This document shows positions 1 through 14,444 of a DNA stretch of 64,000 nucleotides, piece by piece. Numbering within the stretch: the stretch's first letter is position 1; each line of letters begins with the position of its first letter. The translations under genes and the position numbers were made by a program. A model generated the notes under the pieces. That model did not search any database and was not told where the DNA came from. It saw only the letters and a program-made list of their open reading frames with translations. Source of the stretch: Irineochytrium annulatum (lineage: Eukaryota > Chytridiomycota > Chytridiomycetes > Chytridiales > Chytridiaceae); the NCBI GenBank assembly GCA_027600665.1, contig JADGJL010000033.1, positions 1-64,000 on the forward strand, given 5' to 3'.

Positions 1-666
1 GCCCTTCCCCCCGCCGCCCATCGGCTTGTCCGAAGTCAGCCGACCGATGAGGGACTTGTGAATGTGCGGAATAACACCTGCACGAACGACGCATTGACGC
101 AAAGAGAAGGAAGTCAGAGAGGTAGGATCGGACCTTCAAAGGCGACGCAGAAAGCGAGGAAGTAACACCAGCAAGCAAACACAGGGCCAGGAAAAAGGAA
201 CAAGTAATCGTACCTCCTCCAGCAATCGTCGCTCTAATCAGCGAGTCAAGCTCCTCGTCCCCTCTGATAGCAAGCTGCAAATGCCTCGGCGTGATCCTCT
301 TCACTTTGAGATCCTTCGATGCATTCCCCGCGAGTTCAAGCACCTCAGCCGTTAGGTACTCAAGGATAGCCGCCGAGTACACGGCAGCCTTGGCGCCAAC
401 CCGGATGTTGTTAGCCGACTTCACCTTAAGGTAACGGTGGATGCGGCCAACGGGGAACTGAAGTCCGGACTAGAAGAGGAAGAACAGAATGCAAATTGCA
501 AGGGTGTCAGCAATGGCTCCGAGCAGCCCTGAAGCGACAGGAGCCACAAAGTGCGGCTACTTGGCACCAAAGCGATCTGACGACGTACCCGGGTAGCCCG
601 GGAGACCGGGATGGTCTTCTCCTTCTTCTCCTTCGTGAGGCCGGAGGACGTCGTCGATGGATCCGC
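1..666 (-). CDS. Histone variant H2A.Z (partial, C-terminus runs off the window start)
   Basis: H2A.Z replaces H2A in nucleosomes at promoters and boundaries. On the minus strand three coding segments join cleanly: 666-589, 469-214 and 77-1, separated by GT-AG introns 588-470 and 213-78. The joined product contains [20 protein letters not shown], then the histone-fold helices, then [14 protein letters not shown]. The [13 protein letters not shown] signature separates H2A.Z from canonical H2A, which has GGVLPNIHxVLL here. The N-terminal part is lysine-rich, as expected of the acetylated tail. An acceptor at 667-668 implies at least one more upstream exon with the start Met, which I could not place. 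The C-terminal tail after IHKSLIG reads [14 protein letters not shown] and continues beyond the window, longer and more glycine-rich than usual for this variant. Divergent from the DAHP synthase gene. Confidence 0.92.
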
Positions 667-1231
667 CTACATGTCGAAACCGATGAGAAGAAACAGCGGA
701 GGTGGGAGCATCGGAGGAGGGCGGGTAAGGTCGGGTTCAAGCACAGGTTAGTGATGGAAGGTCCGGACTGCGCAGAATGTGACTGCACCATTTTCGTCAA
801 GTTTCGTCGCAGAGCTTTAGTTCTGCGCGCTAACCCTCCGCTACCTGACGTTCAATGAAAGCCAACGGACCGCAGTTATGCCCGTCGAATCGTTGCTATC
901 CCGGGCTAGCTACCAAAATCGGGTCCGTCCGCACCAAATACTGGCCCTCTCGCCATTCTGCAGTTAGTAAGAAGGATAGTGCAATGACAGCCGGCCACCC
1001 ATGTAAAGATCACGTCGCGAACAGGGCCACCTTCTACATGCCAAATGATGATGACGCAGGAAGTGCAGCCCGGCTTGTTTGATCTAATCTGATTGTCCAA
1101 TTTTCATACTCACTGTCGACGACAACCCAGTCGCCTCGGCGTCCATCCTTTGCTGTGCAGAGCAACTACCTTCTCTTTCGAGGGACCTCCGTCGCCAATA
1201 ATCCGTTAATCGCCAACCATCTCGACTTTTC
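667..1231. other. Intergenic region between H2A.Z and DAHP synthase
   Basis: This is a divergent promoter region that also holds the unplaced first exon(s) of H2A.Z. No other gene is supported; the short open frames here lack family resemblance and good splice continuity. Confidence 0.5.
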
Positions 1232-2597
<1,366 letters not shown>

Positions 2598-3550
2598 TCC
2601 TTTTTGTTGTAAAGTTCCTGAGGCTTTAAATGCCATCGACTTCACTCATATTCAGTTTTGCATAAGTTTCTGTACCTTACCGTAATCACGGCGGTGTGCT
2701 TTTGGATAGTGTTTCCAAACAAGATTAGATACTTTATTTATCCTCTAGTTGCCACGTGCCCACCCACGTTGACCACGATGACTTGCAATAATTCGGCAGC
2801 TTCAATTTCCGCTGCGGACTCAGCATACCATCTCGAGCAGGAGGTACTGCAACGAGATACCGATGGACGTCAACGAACACGATGCTGGGCTATACGAGCA
2901 GCTGCATGAGCTGTTTTTTTGCGTTGGTGCATTTGTTGATATGATAATGCATACGCTTCCGCAGGAGTGAAATTCCTTATATTGGGCTTTCGATCTTCAG
3001 CAGGGCCCTCCTTCCCTTCATCGACCGCTGAACTCGAGCTCGAGGATGACAAGAGACTGCTACAAACCCATTTGCGTTCCATGGGCTTCCAGACCGACGT
3101 GGGCCTCGCGTGCGCTCGGCAAGCAGATCCTCGCTTGGTCCCCCCGCCGGCGAGCCTAAGCCAACAGGCGCCGACTGCCACATCCCTTCCTGAATGAAAA
3201 AGAGTTCATTTTCCTTCATGTCCGACCGCTAAATCGGACGATTTCCAACTGTGTTTCAAGTGGGAAATGCTCCAACATCATCCGAGCCCGCATCGTCCGA
3301 CACCATCGTGCTGATGGCGAGGGCTCGACTCTTCACAGGCCTGATCACATCCCCATCGTCTCTTCGAACAACTGCGCGGCCGATATTTGACACTCGGTGC
3401 TTCGTTGTTCCGAGCTGTCCGTTTCCCGAGCCCGTCAACCACCGCGCCTTCACCGCTACAATCCCATCAGGCCCCGCCTCGCGTCGCCATCGTCCACATC
3501 AACACCGCATCGCCGACTCTTCCCTCAGACACATCTTCATCAAGACTAAG
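2598..3550. other. Intergenic / IPP isomerase upstream region
   Basis: No separate gene is supported. From about 3251 to 3550 the frame is open and continuous with the first exon of IPP isomerase, with an in-frame ATG at 3314 that would add 79 residues beginning with an Arg-rich segment; see findings. The remainder (2598-3250) shows nothing recognisable. Confidence 0.5.
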
Positions 3551-4420
<870 letters not shown>

Positions 4421-4879
4421 GTTGGCATTGTCTCCGTTACCTTTATACTTTTGCGTCATATTTGTGGCACTACGAACTACATTTTATATTTTACAATACA
4501 ATGATTTAATATTGATATGGGCGATGATTTATGGCCTAACGCGACATTGTTGGATAGACAAAAGGAGATCCCCAACAAAAAGAGATTCGACTGTTTATTT
4601 GCTTTCTAGGAATAGAAACAAAGGTTAATTGAAATTCAACACGAAATGATACCAAGAGAGAAAGGATAGGAAGACGCACAAAGTGAAAGAAAGAAGTACA
4701 CCAATATTTTCGAGAGGCAAGCGATTGTGTAGGTTACAAGCCAATGCATTGCACAAATAAAAAAAAACAACTAAGGGGGAAGTGCCAACTATGAAAGCGA
4801 AAAGGAGAAGCACCCGTAAAACAGAACCTGTCAACAGCTATGCTTGTTCTCTTCCCCCCACCGCCTTTTAACATCCCGT

Positions 4880-6466
4880 CTATTTGAAGAGGCCACCCTT
4901 CGGCTTCACCTTCGACTTATCGGGGGTGCTCGGGCCGTTGATGCGCCTCTTCTTGTCCTCGAGCTCCTGGCGCTGCTTCTCGAGCTGCTCCTTCATCTCG
5001 CGGTGGCGGGCGTAGAGCTATACGGGTTGGAAGGTCAGTAATTATTTGGTGGTGAATTTACAAGCATTCCTCGGTACCTCCTCCTCGGACTGCTTCAGCT
5101 TCGACTCCTTCTCGGCAACTTTCTGCTGGAAGACTGCCTTCATCTCCGCTTCCATCTTCGCCATCTTCGCCTCGTGCGATGACCTCTCCTCCTCAAACTT
5201 CGCGAGCGGGCTGGGAGCCATCCCCGTTAGCAAAATGCGCGACACGCTAGCATAAAAATACTAAGACTCACTTCGCCCCATTCGCCTGATCGCCACCGCC
5301 CGCGGCAAGCTTGCTCGTCCTGTAGTTCTCGTACAGAACCTCATTCGTGTACTCTTTCAGCTCCTCCATGTGGGTGCGAATGAGCATCTGGCGAAGCTTC
5401 ACGAAGTCGCAGTGGTCCTCGTTGTCAACCTCGATCACGCCCCAGGGGTATTTTCGCCCACGAACCTTCTTGCCGGCAACATCGACCTCCTTGTCAGAGC
5501 CGACGACGGCGAAGGGGATGCGATTCTAAGATGAATGGGAGGTGAGTGACATGCGACAGAAGGGTGATCTTGCATGTTACTAACGATGATTTCCTTGTTC
5601 TCCTGAATCGTCTCCGGGTCGTCGTTCTCGTAAGTCGGGGGTTGGTAAATCTGGATTTTGTTGACGTTGATGTCCTCGAGGATCTAGCCACCAAAACGTT
5701 TAGACACCAGTTTCACTCGCCGATTAGAATGAAAATTCTCACCTTGATCTTGAACGCCTTGATCTCCTCCTCAGTCAACGTGTCGGACTTGGCGATGACG
5801 GGAATGAGGTTGACGCGGTGGTGGAGCCGCCGCATGAACTCGATGTCGAGGGGCTTCAAGGAGTGACCGGTAGGGGCGATGAAATAGAGGCACGCGTGCA
5901 CCCGCGTGTCAACAATCTTCTTCCGATTCACCCGGTTCTCTTGGTCCAAGAAAGCGTCGTACCGAGCCTCGATGTTGTCCAGGATCGGCTTCCAGGACTC
6001 TTCGTTGTTAACGAAGTCACCGAAGCCCGGGGTGTCGATCACGGTGAGCTTCAACTTCACGCCATTCTCCTCTACGTCCGCCGAGATTGTCTGGATCTCC
6101 ACCGTCTTTGGCGTCTCAACCGTCGGCTCCTTGCTCTCCTTGTTCGGGTAAAGGGTTGTGTTGAAGAGAGTGTTTACGAGAGTGGACTTTCCGAGGCCCG
6201 ACTCGCCTTACAGAAATGGGAGAACGTTAACATCCGCCACGCCGAGTCACCGGCCGGCAACTTTAGACCCTCATACTCACCAACCACCATCATGGTGAAC
6301 TGGAAGCCTTTCTTGATGGACTTCCGGTGCACCTGGTTGGGCAGATTGTGGAACCCGACCAGGCCATTGAGCTTCTTCTTGACGATGGGGATCTACAGGA
6401 GAACACATTAATATATGTAATGAAGAGAAAATGCATTCATCTGCTTACCGCGACCTCTGTCAGCAT
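4880..6466 (-). CDS. Septin, CDC3/AspB group
   Basis: GTP-binding cytoskeletal protein that polymerises into hetero-oligomeric filaments at septa, necks and membranes. Seven exons on the minus strand (6466-6449, 6392-6281, 6206-5743, 5683-5585, 5525-5272, 5210-5078, 5017-4880) sum to 1218 nt, or 405 residues. The G1 P-loop GESGLGKST is split by the third exon junction. G3 is DTPGFGD, G4 is AKSDTLT, and the septin unique element includes [20 protein letters not shown]. The N-terminus [20 protein letters not shown] and the basic [13 protein letters not shown] segment match the CDC3/AspB group. The C-terminal 90 residues are a Glu/Lys-rich coiled coil ending GGLFK. The first coding exon is only 18 nt (MLTEVA). 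The N-terminal extension found in yeast Cdc3 is absent. Confidence 0.95.
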
Positions 6467-6941
6467 CGGATATGGAGAAAAGGCAAGGAAGGTTAGAACT
6501 CTCATTCAGAGGCGCCTCCATGATCCGTCAGCGCCTGCGATCAGCACCACAGGCCACTCATCCGTACAACCCTGCGTCCTACAATCCAAAGAGTCCCTGC
6601 CAGCCCTGCCTTTGCAAGCCCTCCTTCACAGATCGTAGATCCCAGATCGTCCTGGCTTCCGTCACATCATCCCCCAGGCTTTCTCGATCTGGCGCCGGCT
6701 CCCCGGGCCGTCGCTCGCTGGCGCCATGGGGTCCAAAAAGGCATGAGGCCGTCGCCACTGACCAGCCATTGCGACTTCGACTTCGAAAATGAGAAGAAAA
6801 CAGATGTTACGGCCTGTCGGCTCGCTGTATTACTATGTGCGACCTCCCACATCATTGGTCATTTGGCGGCCTCCTTGTCTGAGGATCTGTGTGGCCAGGG
6901 GCCACCTGGCCGTTTACATCTGGGTGCATCTGCCCTAAACA
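6467..6941. other. Septin upstream / MMS19 downstream region
   Basis: No gene is supported. The stretch carries a copy of the recurrent element GCGACTTCGACTTCG (6771-6786), about 305 bp upstream of the septin start; see findings. Confidence 0.5.
6771..6786 (+). promoter_or_regulatory. Recurrent promoter element, copy 1 (GCGACTTCGACTTCGA)
   Basis: A near-identical sequence recurs at 38974-38989 and, with one mismatch at the left end, at 10724-10737; a shorter form lies at 63471-63480. All lie upstream of start codons. Its role is inferred from position only. Confidence 0.35.
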
Positions 6942-9900
6942 TCACTTGAAGAGGAGGTACCACTTCGCGCGCGCGTTCACGGCCTCTCTCCTCACCCTTC
7001 GCTTGGGGTCGTCTAGTGCGGCGGCGAGTCCCTTCAAGATCTTTTGCTTCATTGGAAAGATCTTATCGAACGCGATCGTGGACCTTGGAACTAATCCAAT
7101 GCATTCCAAAGCCCGTGTCCGTACCGCCATGGGGTTCGTAATTTTTGCGATTCCGTCGCCAGCACTTCTTGGGGCTGTGGGATGGCACTCTGTCAGCCTC
7201 AGGAGGGCTTCCATGATAGTCCAGGGATGATCACCGAATATATGCGGGGCATCAGTTATGATTATCTTGATCACATCCTTCCAAAGGTGTTACCGACAAT
7301 AACTACAGCTCCACTTACAAGGCTTGCTAAGCTAAGTCCGGAGTCACTTCCATCAAGCGATTGGAATATGAGCGGTGCGAGCTTTAACGCGAGGTCAGAT
7401 ATATGGAGTGAGATTAGTAGCAGGTACCGAGGGCAAGTGAGCGAGCAGAACAGGCTTCGGCACTCCTTGAATCAACTTAGATAATACAATGAGGTAGTTC
7501 GACCTCGTGCTGCCTGTTTACTAATTAGCAAACAGACAAATCCACTCGACAACATTACCTGTACTTTCTTTGAAGTTCTCAGTTAGCGTCGGCAAAAAGG
7601 ACTCGAAGAATCGCTGCTTCCACAGAAGCCGCGTAACAGCAAACGAGTGCTTTGATAGCGCCCCATTTTCGGCTGGTTCGTCGTCGATCAAAACATTGGA
7701 GAGAGACGCAACTACGGTTCCAACCACTCCATCTTCGCAGGAAGCAAGCAAATATGTAGCCATCTCAAGACCCATTTTTAGCTTTGCAGTCATAAGGAGA
7801 GCTCGCGTCAGCTAGAATGTGCACGCTATCAGATTTAATAGCGAGACGGTGAGGCTTACCCAAGTGTAAATCACTGTTACGTTGGCCCGCCGAGCACTCG
7901 AAACACTGCTATCCCTTATTTCCGACTGCAAAGCGGATACATTCATCCTCTGCAGCAATTCTTCAATAAGGTCTTACAAGACGGTGAGAATCATACAGAT
8001 CACGTCCAATTCACCTGGCGGAAGCTTGTTCACAAGCGCAGCAGCGGTTTCAGCAAGGGGTGACACTTCCCCTTGTACTGACGAATCGACTGCTCGCTCC
8101 TTCAACAATATGAGGTAGGAGGAACGGTCGAATGGTAACTGGACAGCAGGCCGCAAGTTCGAAATAGCTGACGAAAGTAACCGGATGTACGCATGGCGTA
8201 ATCCCGAAGCCTGTTGCAGTTACGTAATTGTTAAAGTTAAAGCTAGGATGCTTACCGGTACTTTACTTAATGCCTCCATCGTAAATCCAAACTTCGCAAA
8301 CTTGTCGATCGTTGAAACAATGGCGGCATGTTGCTGCCTGCGATATTAGTGAGATATCACCAACTGCCACACTATCTTACGTGGCGTCTAAGCTCTGATA
8401 TGTGCGCTTCACAATCTTAGCAATCGTTCCTACCGCCTGATCCATAACATTGCGTGACAAAGCTACATCCATCAGAGGAGAGCAAACGGACTCGTAACAC
8501 AGTCCAATGTCCGCCTTCTTCGACTTTAACTCATCGTCAAATTTTGCCTCGTAAATGGCACCCAGCAGATCCAAAGTCGGCAGGTTGAAGTCGGCTATTG
8601 TACGTTACTTCCGAGACACTAAGTAAACCCACCAAGCAAATGGGATATGAAGGCGTCCACAGTGTACTTGAAAATCTTAGACTCAATGCATAGTGAAGTC
8701 AGAGTAAGGGAGACGCCAGAAGAGGTCGCGTTTGCCAAATTAGATCCCGACGTAACGTAAACAGACACAGAAAGCTCGAGAACTTGTTCCGGGTGCTTCT
8801 CCGAGTATTTCGTTAGCGCCATTTTCGCAGCCTCCAAAACATCTGGATCACAGCTCGGCGTTAACACAACCTTGTTCAAAGTTTGCAATAACAACGCGAC
8901 ATCCGCGGTTGTGACCATGTCAGAGGCCAGAAGTAGACCATACACGTGGTTTATGCCCGAGATCTGGGCAGACGTATCCTGCGATGCCGAAGCCGAAGCC
9001 GCAAGAGCAAGTAGCCGCTCCTTGTACGGCGCCATCGGGTTAGTGACCACCATCGCGTCGTCGTCGGCACCGGCGCCTGAATAGAGTCTTATGCTGGCCG
9101 CGAGAATTTCCGATAACGCGTCTAGGAACAAGCCCTTCTTCTGCTCCGGTTGCGCCCCGCACTCATCCAGCAAGGAAAGTACAATAATCGAGACTACGTA
9201 AAAGCACGCCGAATCGGTGGCGCATGCGCAGCCCAATACCCTCGCCGCCACCTTTGCGTTCTTTGTGTCTGCCCTCGTAAGGTGATCCCGACACTCTTCA
9301 ACAATGCCCTTTAGGAAGTCCTCCAAAATCGCCCTCTTTGAGGACACAGAGACGCCCGTCGAGACGCATCGAACTAGGGAGGCGATCAGGTCCATCGCAA
9401 TCTGATGGTTGGTCTCGTCGACGACGTGGAAAAGCTCTTCCTTCACATACGCCCACACACTCTCAAGCTGGGGTATGATGATTTCGGACCCGTAAACGGG
9501 AGCGCAGACGGCCATTGTCTCCATCGAGTCTCGCTGATTAAACAAGTCACAACGAGCAAAACAAAATGAAAAACCTTGGCATTGCCAGAGGAGGACGACA
9601 TTTTCTCCATGAGGATTGGAATCACCTCCGCTGCAAACAACGGATTGCTTGCAAAACAATCCCTGCAAGACTTTTAGCACGTCTCGATTCAAGATACGTG
9701 CCTCAAGGACGTTTTAAGATCGTCGGGGGTGATTGCATTGGGATCATCCGGTGGTAATCGGAATGTGATGGGAAAGTAGCACAATGTTACGTCCATCAGT
9801 TCCTGAACGCGGACGTTAGCTGGGAATGCGGCGCACAGAAGTACAGTCACATGCTCCTTTATATCGAAGGTGGATGCAATTAATCGAATGACTTGGAAGG

Positions 9901-10687
9901 AGACGAGAAGGTTTCGTGGATCTTTCTCTCCATCCATAGAAGTGCTGACGCCGGTGATGAAGTCATTTTGTACAGTCTTTATCGCTGCCAGTAGTTAAAC
10001 GATGCCGCCACATTCAAGTCAATACCAGAAGCATGCTTCTGTATCAAGGCCATAAAAATGTTGTAAGCATCATACCGGACGCCATGTGGGAAGTTTTGGA
10101 TGTTTAACTCGCCGAACATCCTAAGCCCGTTATAAAAGTGCATGATGCTAGATACTTACCTCTCGGGTATTGTCAGAGCCTCATCGGCAGGAATGCCGTT
10201 GTTTAGAAGGGCGTAAACGACCTTCAAGATTGGAGCAACACTTAAAATAGTCGCTGAGCTGACCGCGAGCTAAGACGAAGACGTACCTTAGTTGATCATG
10301 TAGACGGTCAAGGAAGAAGCGAAGGAGGACAGAAGCTAGACAAACTTCAGCAGCGGCATGTGCTAAAATGTCGCTCTCACATGTGTTGGCATCTACGGTG
10401 TCGATGACTCTTTGCGTAACGGCGGACAGGAGCGACGTTCCTTCCCTAATTAAGCCTGAGTGCTAAGGCTCGGCGCGCTCACCGTTGGCCCGCTCGAACG
10501 GCTCCGTGCTGACGAGATGGGGACCGAGAGCGGTGACGAGCTCCAAGACTGTGGACTGCCGTCCGATGATGCCTACCGCGGGATCAGGACGCAACAATAC
10601 GAACTGAGGTTCCTCACCAGCCGACGCCGCCTCCGCGGCCTCGTCCACCTTGGCCTCCCCTTTGAAGTAGCTTTCAATAGCTGTCAT
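6942..10687 (-). CDS. MMS19: MMS19, cytosolic iron-sulfur assembly targeting factor
   Basis: HEAT-repeat adaptor of the CIA targeting complex, which delivers Fe-S clusters to DNA polymerases, helicases (XPD, FANCJ, RTEL1) and primase. The gene has many short exons on the minus strand. Recognition rests on two diagnostic parts. The N-terminal third has LVTALGPHLVSTEPFERANG and later the signature VTLCYFPITFRLPPDDPNAI before LKTSLR, near-invariant in MMS19. The C-terminal end has ALDDPKRRVRREAVNARAKW followed by YLLFK and stop, matching the family terminus. The intervening exons encode Leu/Ala-rich helices typical of HEAT repeats. ATG at 10685-10687 opens the exon that carries the N-terminal signature. 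A copy of the GACTTCGACTTC element sits about 40 bp upstream (10724-10737). Individual exon limits were not all resolved. Confidence 0.9.
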
Positions 10688-10723
10688 TTGATGGAAAGAC
10701 GAGGTGTTTGACTCGAAAGATCA

Positions 10724-10737
10724 AGACTTCGACTTCA
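10724..10737 (+). promoter_or_regulatory. Recurrent promoter element, copy 2 (AGACTTCGACTTCA)
   Basis: Lies in the 111-bp gap between the IFT74 stop and the MMS19 start, about 40 bp upstream of the MMS19 ATG. It shares GACTTCGACTTC with the copies at 6771 and 38974. Confidence 0.35.
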
Positions 10738-10798
10738 CTTTACATCATTTAACCGTCCGCTCTCTGCTTTAATATTCTAATCCACACTATATACACAT

Positions 10799-13137
10799 TC
10801 AACGCGCTGGCGGCAGGGACAACAACTTGACGAGCTGGTTATTAATCTCGTCCACCATCTTGTTCGTCTCGACGATCAACCCCTTGTAATCACTCTCGGA
10901 TGACTTGGCAGCGATATCTAGCAGTGGCGTCAGGAGGATCGCTACGCCATCCTTAAGTAACAAAACCTACACTCCTTTAAGTGGAAGTTGTTCGATTCAT
11001 GGTGCTTAAGTCTTTGCTCAAGCGCCCCAAGCTGCGCGTACGTCTCGTTGTCGTTCAACTGGGCCCTCTTACCGTCGTACCGTGCGGCGAGCTGCTGCAC
11101 CTGATGCCGCAAAAGTTCTCGTCGTTGCTTAAGAAGTTCCCGCTCTTGGATGTTTTTCTTTGTAGCGTCAGCAATATTCATAGTCAAAGAACCCGACCTT
11201 CTTTGCCTGCTCCGCCTCCTTCTTCACTCCCTCTATATTGGCTACCCGTACGAGATCTTTCTCCTGCGTAGATATTTTCTCCCGGAGATGCTCCAATTCC
11301 GCGTGGAGCTTCGTCTCGAGCTGGTTGACTTTATCGAGATCCTGCATTCTCCGTTCGCGTTCTAACAGAAGGATTAAAGGCTCGACGAGGGAAGGTTCAC
11401 AAAAATTGGTACCGATATTTAACGCGTCCATTGTGTTTTCCGAGTTCTTCATCTCCTTCTCCTTAAACTTCAGGTCGCCCTGAAGCTCCCGATGCTCCTG
11501 TTGCGATGGCATGGACGGCATACTTTCGTGCTTCGCTAGCGCCTACGTCTTCTTTTAGAGACACTTCCGCCGCCAGCCCGACCTTAATCTTATCCAGCAA
11601 TGACACAATATTCTTTTCGGCTAAGGCATTACGATCGACAGCCTCTTTCTTCTTATCATCAAACGCGTTAATGAAGGCCTGCATCTCCTTGTCGCGCTTC
11701 AGGAGCTCCTCATACTTGCTGTTTCTCTCGCCTGAGCGGTTAGGTCGGCAAAGAAAAACGGCGGTTCTTCACCTTGATTAGAATCTGCGTCCATATCGAG
11801 CTGCGAGATCATCTCCTTCAATCGCAACGATTGCTCCTCAAGCTCAGTAATTTTCCGTTCCATAGCCGATGTTTCCTGGTTGTCCTCTTTAACCTGCTCA
11901 AGAAGTCGGCTCTTCTCCTGAGGTCCGGAGTCTTTGTCGATTGCCATCAAGGACTCCTCCAACTCCATCTTCTTGGCCCGAAGAGATGAGACCTTCTCGT
12001 ACAACGCCAATGTCTTCTGCCGGATAGGGTCGTGGCGCACTTCCTATGGCTAGCAGTCAGCTCAGAAAATACTCCGTATTCAACCTGCTGCAGCGTCGAC
12101 GTCTTCGTCGCAAGGTCGTCCAATTCAATTTGCTTGCGCTGGATTTCGACAAGGAACTTCGCATTTTGCTCCTTAAGCTCATAGTAAGCGCTCCTCCTTT
12201 CAGGATCCTAATCTTGGTGAGAACTTCCACGTCGAGGAGGCAACAACGAACTAGGTTGTTGATTTGCGCCTCGGACTTTGTCCTTTCCTCCTCGATTGTC
12301 TTCTCAATCTCTCTGACCATGTTCTCCTTCCTACAACACTTCAGTACAACTACTTACTAAGAGATCCCTACTGTTGTCGCTGCATGAAAATCTCATCAAG
12401 CACTTGACTGTCCCACTGGTTTTTAGATTTGAGCTGCATTTGGTGGCGCTCAATGTCCGCAAGATCCGAATCCGTATGCAGCTTATCCACGAGGACATTG
12501 AGGTCCCCTAGCTGACCCTGCAACTCCCTCAGCTCTTCGGCAAGCAGGTCGGCCCTTGATAAATACCGCAAATAAGCAACCGCGTCCCCATAAGTCGCAT
12601 ACCTCTTCTCAAACGTGTTCTGGTTAGCGTTCTCCCTGCTAGTATTCTCAGCCTCGGCGTTCAACCGCGCAATCTCCGTAGTCAAGATGTTGATCTTTTG
12701 CCGAAGCTCACTCTGGAAGAAGGTGCTATCCTGAACCAATCTGCCGGGACCCTGTGCTCCACCCTTGATCCCACCCAACCCCTGCTGGGTCATCGGCCTG
12801 TCGACGACGTGAAATCCTCCGCCAACCCTGCCCCCCGCGTTGGACCGATTGGCAGTACCCTATCCTCACCAGCATAGGTTAGCATGGTAACGCGCCGTCA
12901 AGAAAGGAAACGGTAAGCAAAACCATACCGGCATCGCTGGAAACATGGTAAGATAGGGTTTAAAACGGATGAGCAGTACCTGTCCGCGGAGGAGCTCCAC
13001 TAGGCCCTGAAAGCCGCGATCGTTAGCCAACACACAAGGCCGCCCACGTTGTCCATACATGGATTCGCCGGTGCAGCCCCGAGCCGAGAACTCGGTCGGT
13101 TGGCAAGGGATCCTGATGGGGGCCGGCCGGTGAACAT
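10799..13137 (-). CDS. IFT74: Intraflagellar transport protein IFT74 (IFT-B core)
   Basis: IFT74 pairs with IFT81 in the IFT-B core that carries tubulin into growing cilia, so its presence implies a flagellated stage. The joined protein begins MFTGRPPSGSLANRPSSR, a basic Pro-rich head like the tubulin-binding N-terminus of animal IFT74. It continues through RPMTQQGLGGIKGGAQGPGR and QDSTFFQSELRQKINILTTE, then ELQGQLGDLNVLVDKLHTDS, near-diagnostic for IFT74. Long coiled coils follow, including KEDNQETSAMERKITELEEQ. The C-terminus reads NNFHLKEYIAAKSSESDYKG and ends LLSLPPAR. N-terminal exons are 13137-13059, 13006-12980, an 8-nt microexon 12937-12930 and 12859-12372; the microexon supplies the AMP of PPRTAMPGTANRS, matching the animal TAMPPGTARPGSRG. 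Length is in the usual 600-residue range. Head-to-head with the Fe-SOD gene. Confidence 0.93.
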
Positions 13138-13473
13138 GAGACTCCGATGATGTTCGTCAAAGTCTGGCTTAAGTCTGTATGGTCATAATTCCGAGACTAC
13201 GAACAAATTGCAAGCGTACAACAGCCTACGCTGGCTAATCAAAATACTTGAAGCAGCAGAAGGATTACCATGATAAATCAACTATTTTGAAACTACTTAA
13301 CAAACAAAGAATGCTTTAATGAAGTAACACTTTCTCGCCACTAGAACTACTCAAACCCATAAAAATTGCAGATGTCGAGCACTCTTGCTTCCGCATGGAC
13401 GCCGTTAGTGCGCGTCAATTTTGCCAGCTGCCATTTCAAATCTGATCTGCCAAGCAAAGGGAACCTCGCAATC
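13138..13473. other. IFT74/SOD divergent promoter region
   Basis: 336 bp between the IFT74 start codon and the chosen SOD start. An open frame 13366-13473 continues in frame into the SOD coding exon, with ATGs at 13366 and 13372, so SOD could have an N-terminal presequence of about 34-36 residues. No other gene is visible. Confidence 0.45.
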
Positions 13474-14444
13474 ATGTCCTTCAAGCTCACTGTGAGTACA
13501 GTCGGCATGCCCTCAAAGCATGATCACTGCGTGCTCGCGCGCCTTTTCGGATGATCGGCCGCTGAGGGCGGTCCATGGAGGAGTGGCGTGGGATCGCGGT
13601 CGCGCTTGCTGGGCTCGTTGTCTAACGTTTATCTACTCTTTGCAGCCCTTGCCCTACAGCCTGGATGCCCTCTCGCCGAACATTTCGGCAGAGACCCTCG
13701 ACTTCCACTACAACAAGCACCACGCGTAAGTGTTGAGGAGCTCTCGTTGCTTGCATCTCACCACGCCATGCAGTTCCTACATTACGAAGCTGAACGCGCT
13801 CTCCGGGTCGACCCCCCTCAAGGACCTGACTATTGAGGAGATCGTGAAGAAGGACAAGGCTTCCCTCCCGGCCGGTGCATACAACGCAGCTGCCCAGGCT
13901 TGGAACCATACCTTCTACGTATAATCCCAGCGTTTTTTTGTGCTACTTTGTAATGCTCACTGGTGCGTTGTTGTCTAGTGGGACTCCCTTGCCCCTCTCA
14001 GCCAGGACGTCCACAAGCCGTCTGAGAAGCTGACGGCGCTGATTAACAAGAGCTTCGGCTCCTACGATGCCTTCAAGACCAAGTTCTCGGAGGTCGCAGC
14101 GGGTCACTTCGGCTCTGGTTGGGCTTGGCTCGTTCAGGACAACGCCTCCGGCAACTTGAAGGTCATCGAGACCCACGATGCCGTGTCGCCTCTCTCGGGT
14201 ATGTGGTCACCTTCATCCGAAATGTCATATGAATATACGCGAATAGACCCGTCTGTCACCGCTGTCTTGACTTGCGACGTTTGGGAGCATGCGTACTACA
14301 TTGACTACCGCAATGCTCGCCCCAAGTACGTCGAAAGTAAGTTTTTCGAACTTATCTCCCCTCGCCCTTGTTGTACTAACGCTTGTCTTAGACTGGTGGG
14401 GTCTGGTCAACTGGCAGTTCGCCGAGAAGAACATCAAGTTCTAA
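13474..14444 (+). CDS. Superoxide dismutase, iron (SodB-like) type
   Basis: Dismutates superoxide. Six exons (13474-13491, 13646-13725, 13774-13918, 13979-14198, 14247-14336, 14392-14444) sum to 606 nt, or 201 residues, close to bacterial SodB. Metal ligands are visible: His in FHYNKHH, His in [12 protein letters not shown], and Asp and His in [20 protein letters not shown]. The block [12 protein letters not shown] with Gln two residues before Trp, and [14 protein letters not shown], are the Fe-type pattern. The mitochondrial MnSOD of fungi has GGxxNHxxFW with its Gln later in the chain. The start [17 protein letters not shown] matches the bacterial N-terminus MSFELPALPY. An upstream in-frame extension (from 13372: MSSTLASAWTPLVRVNF...) could be an organelle presequence. 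Fe-type SOD is unusual for a fungus and suggests old transfer or retention. Confidence 0.95.
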
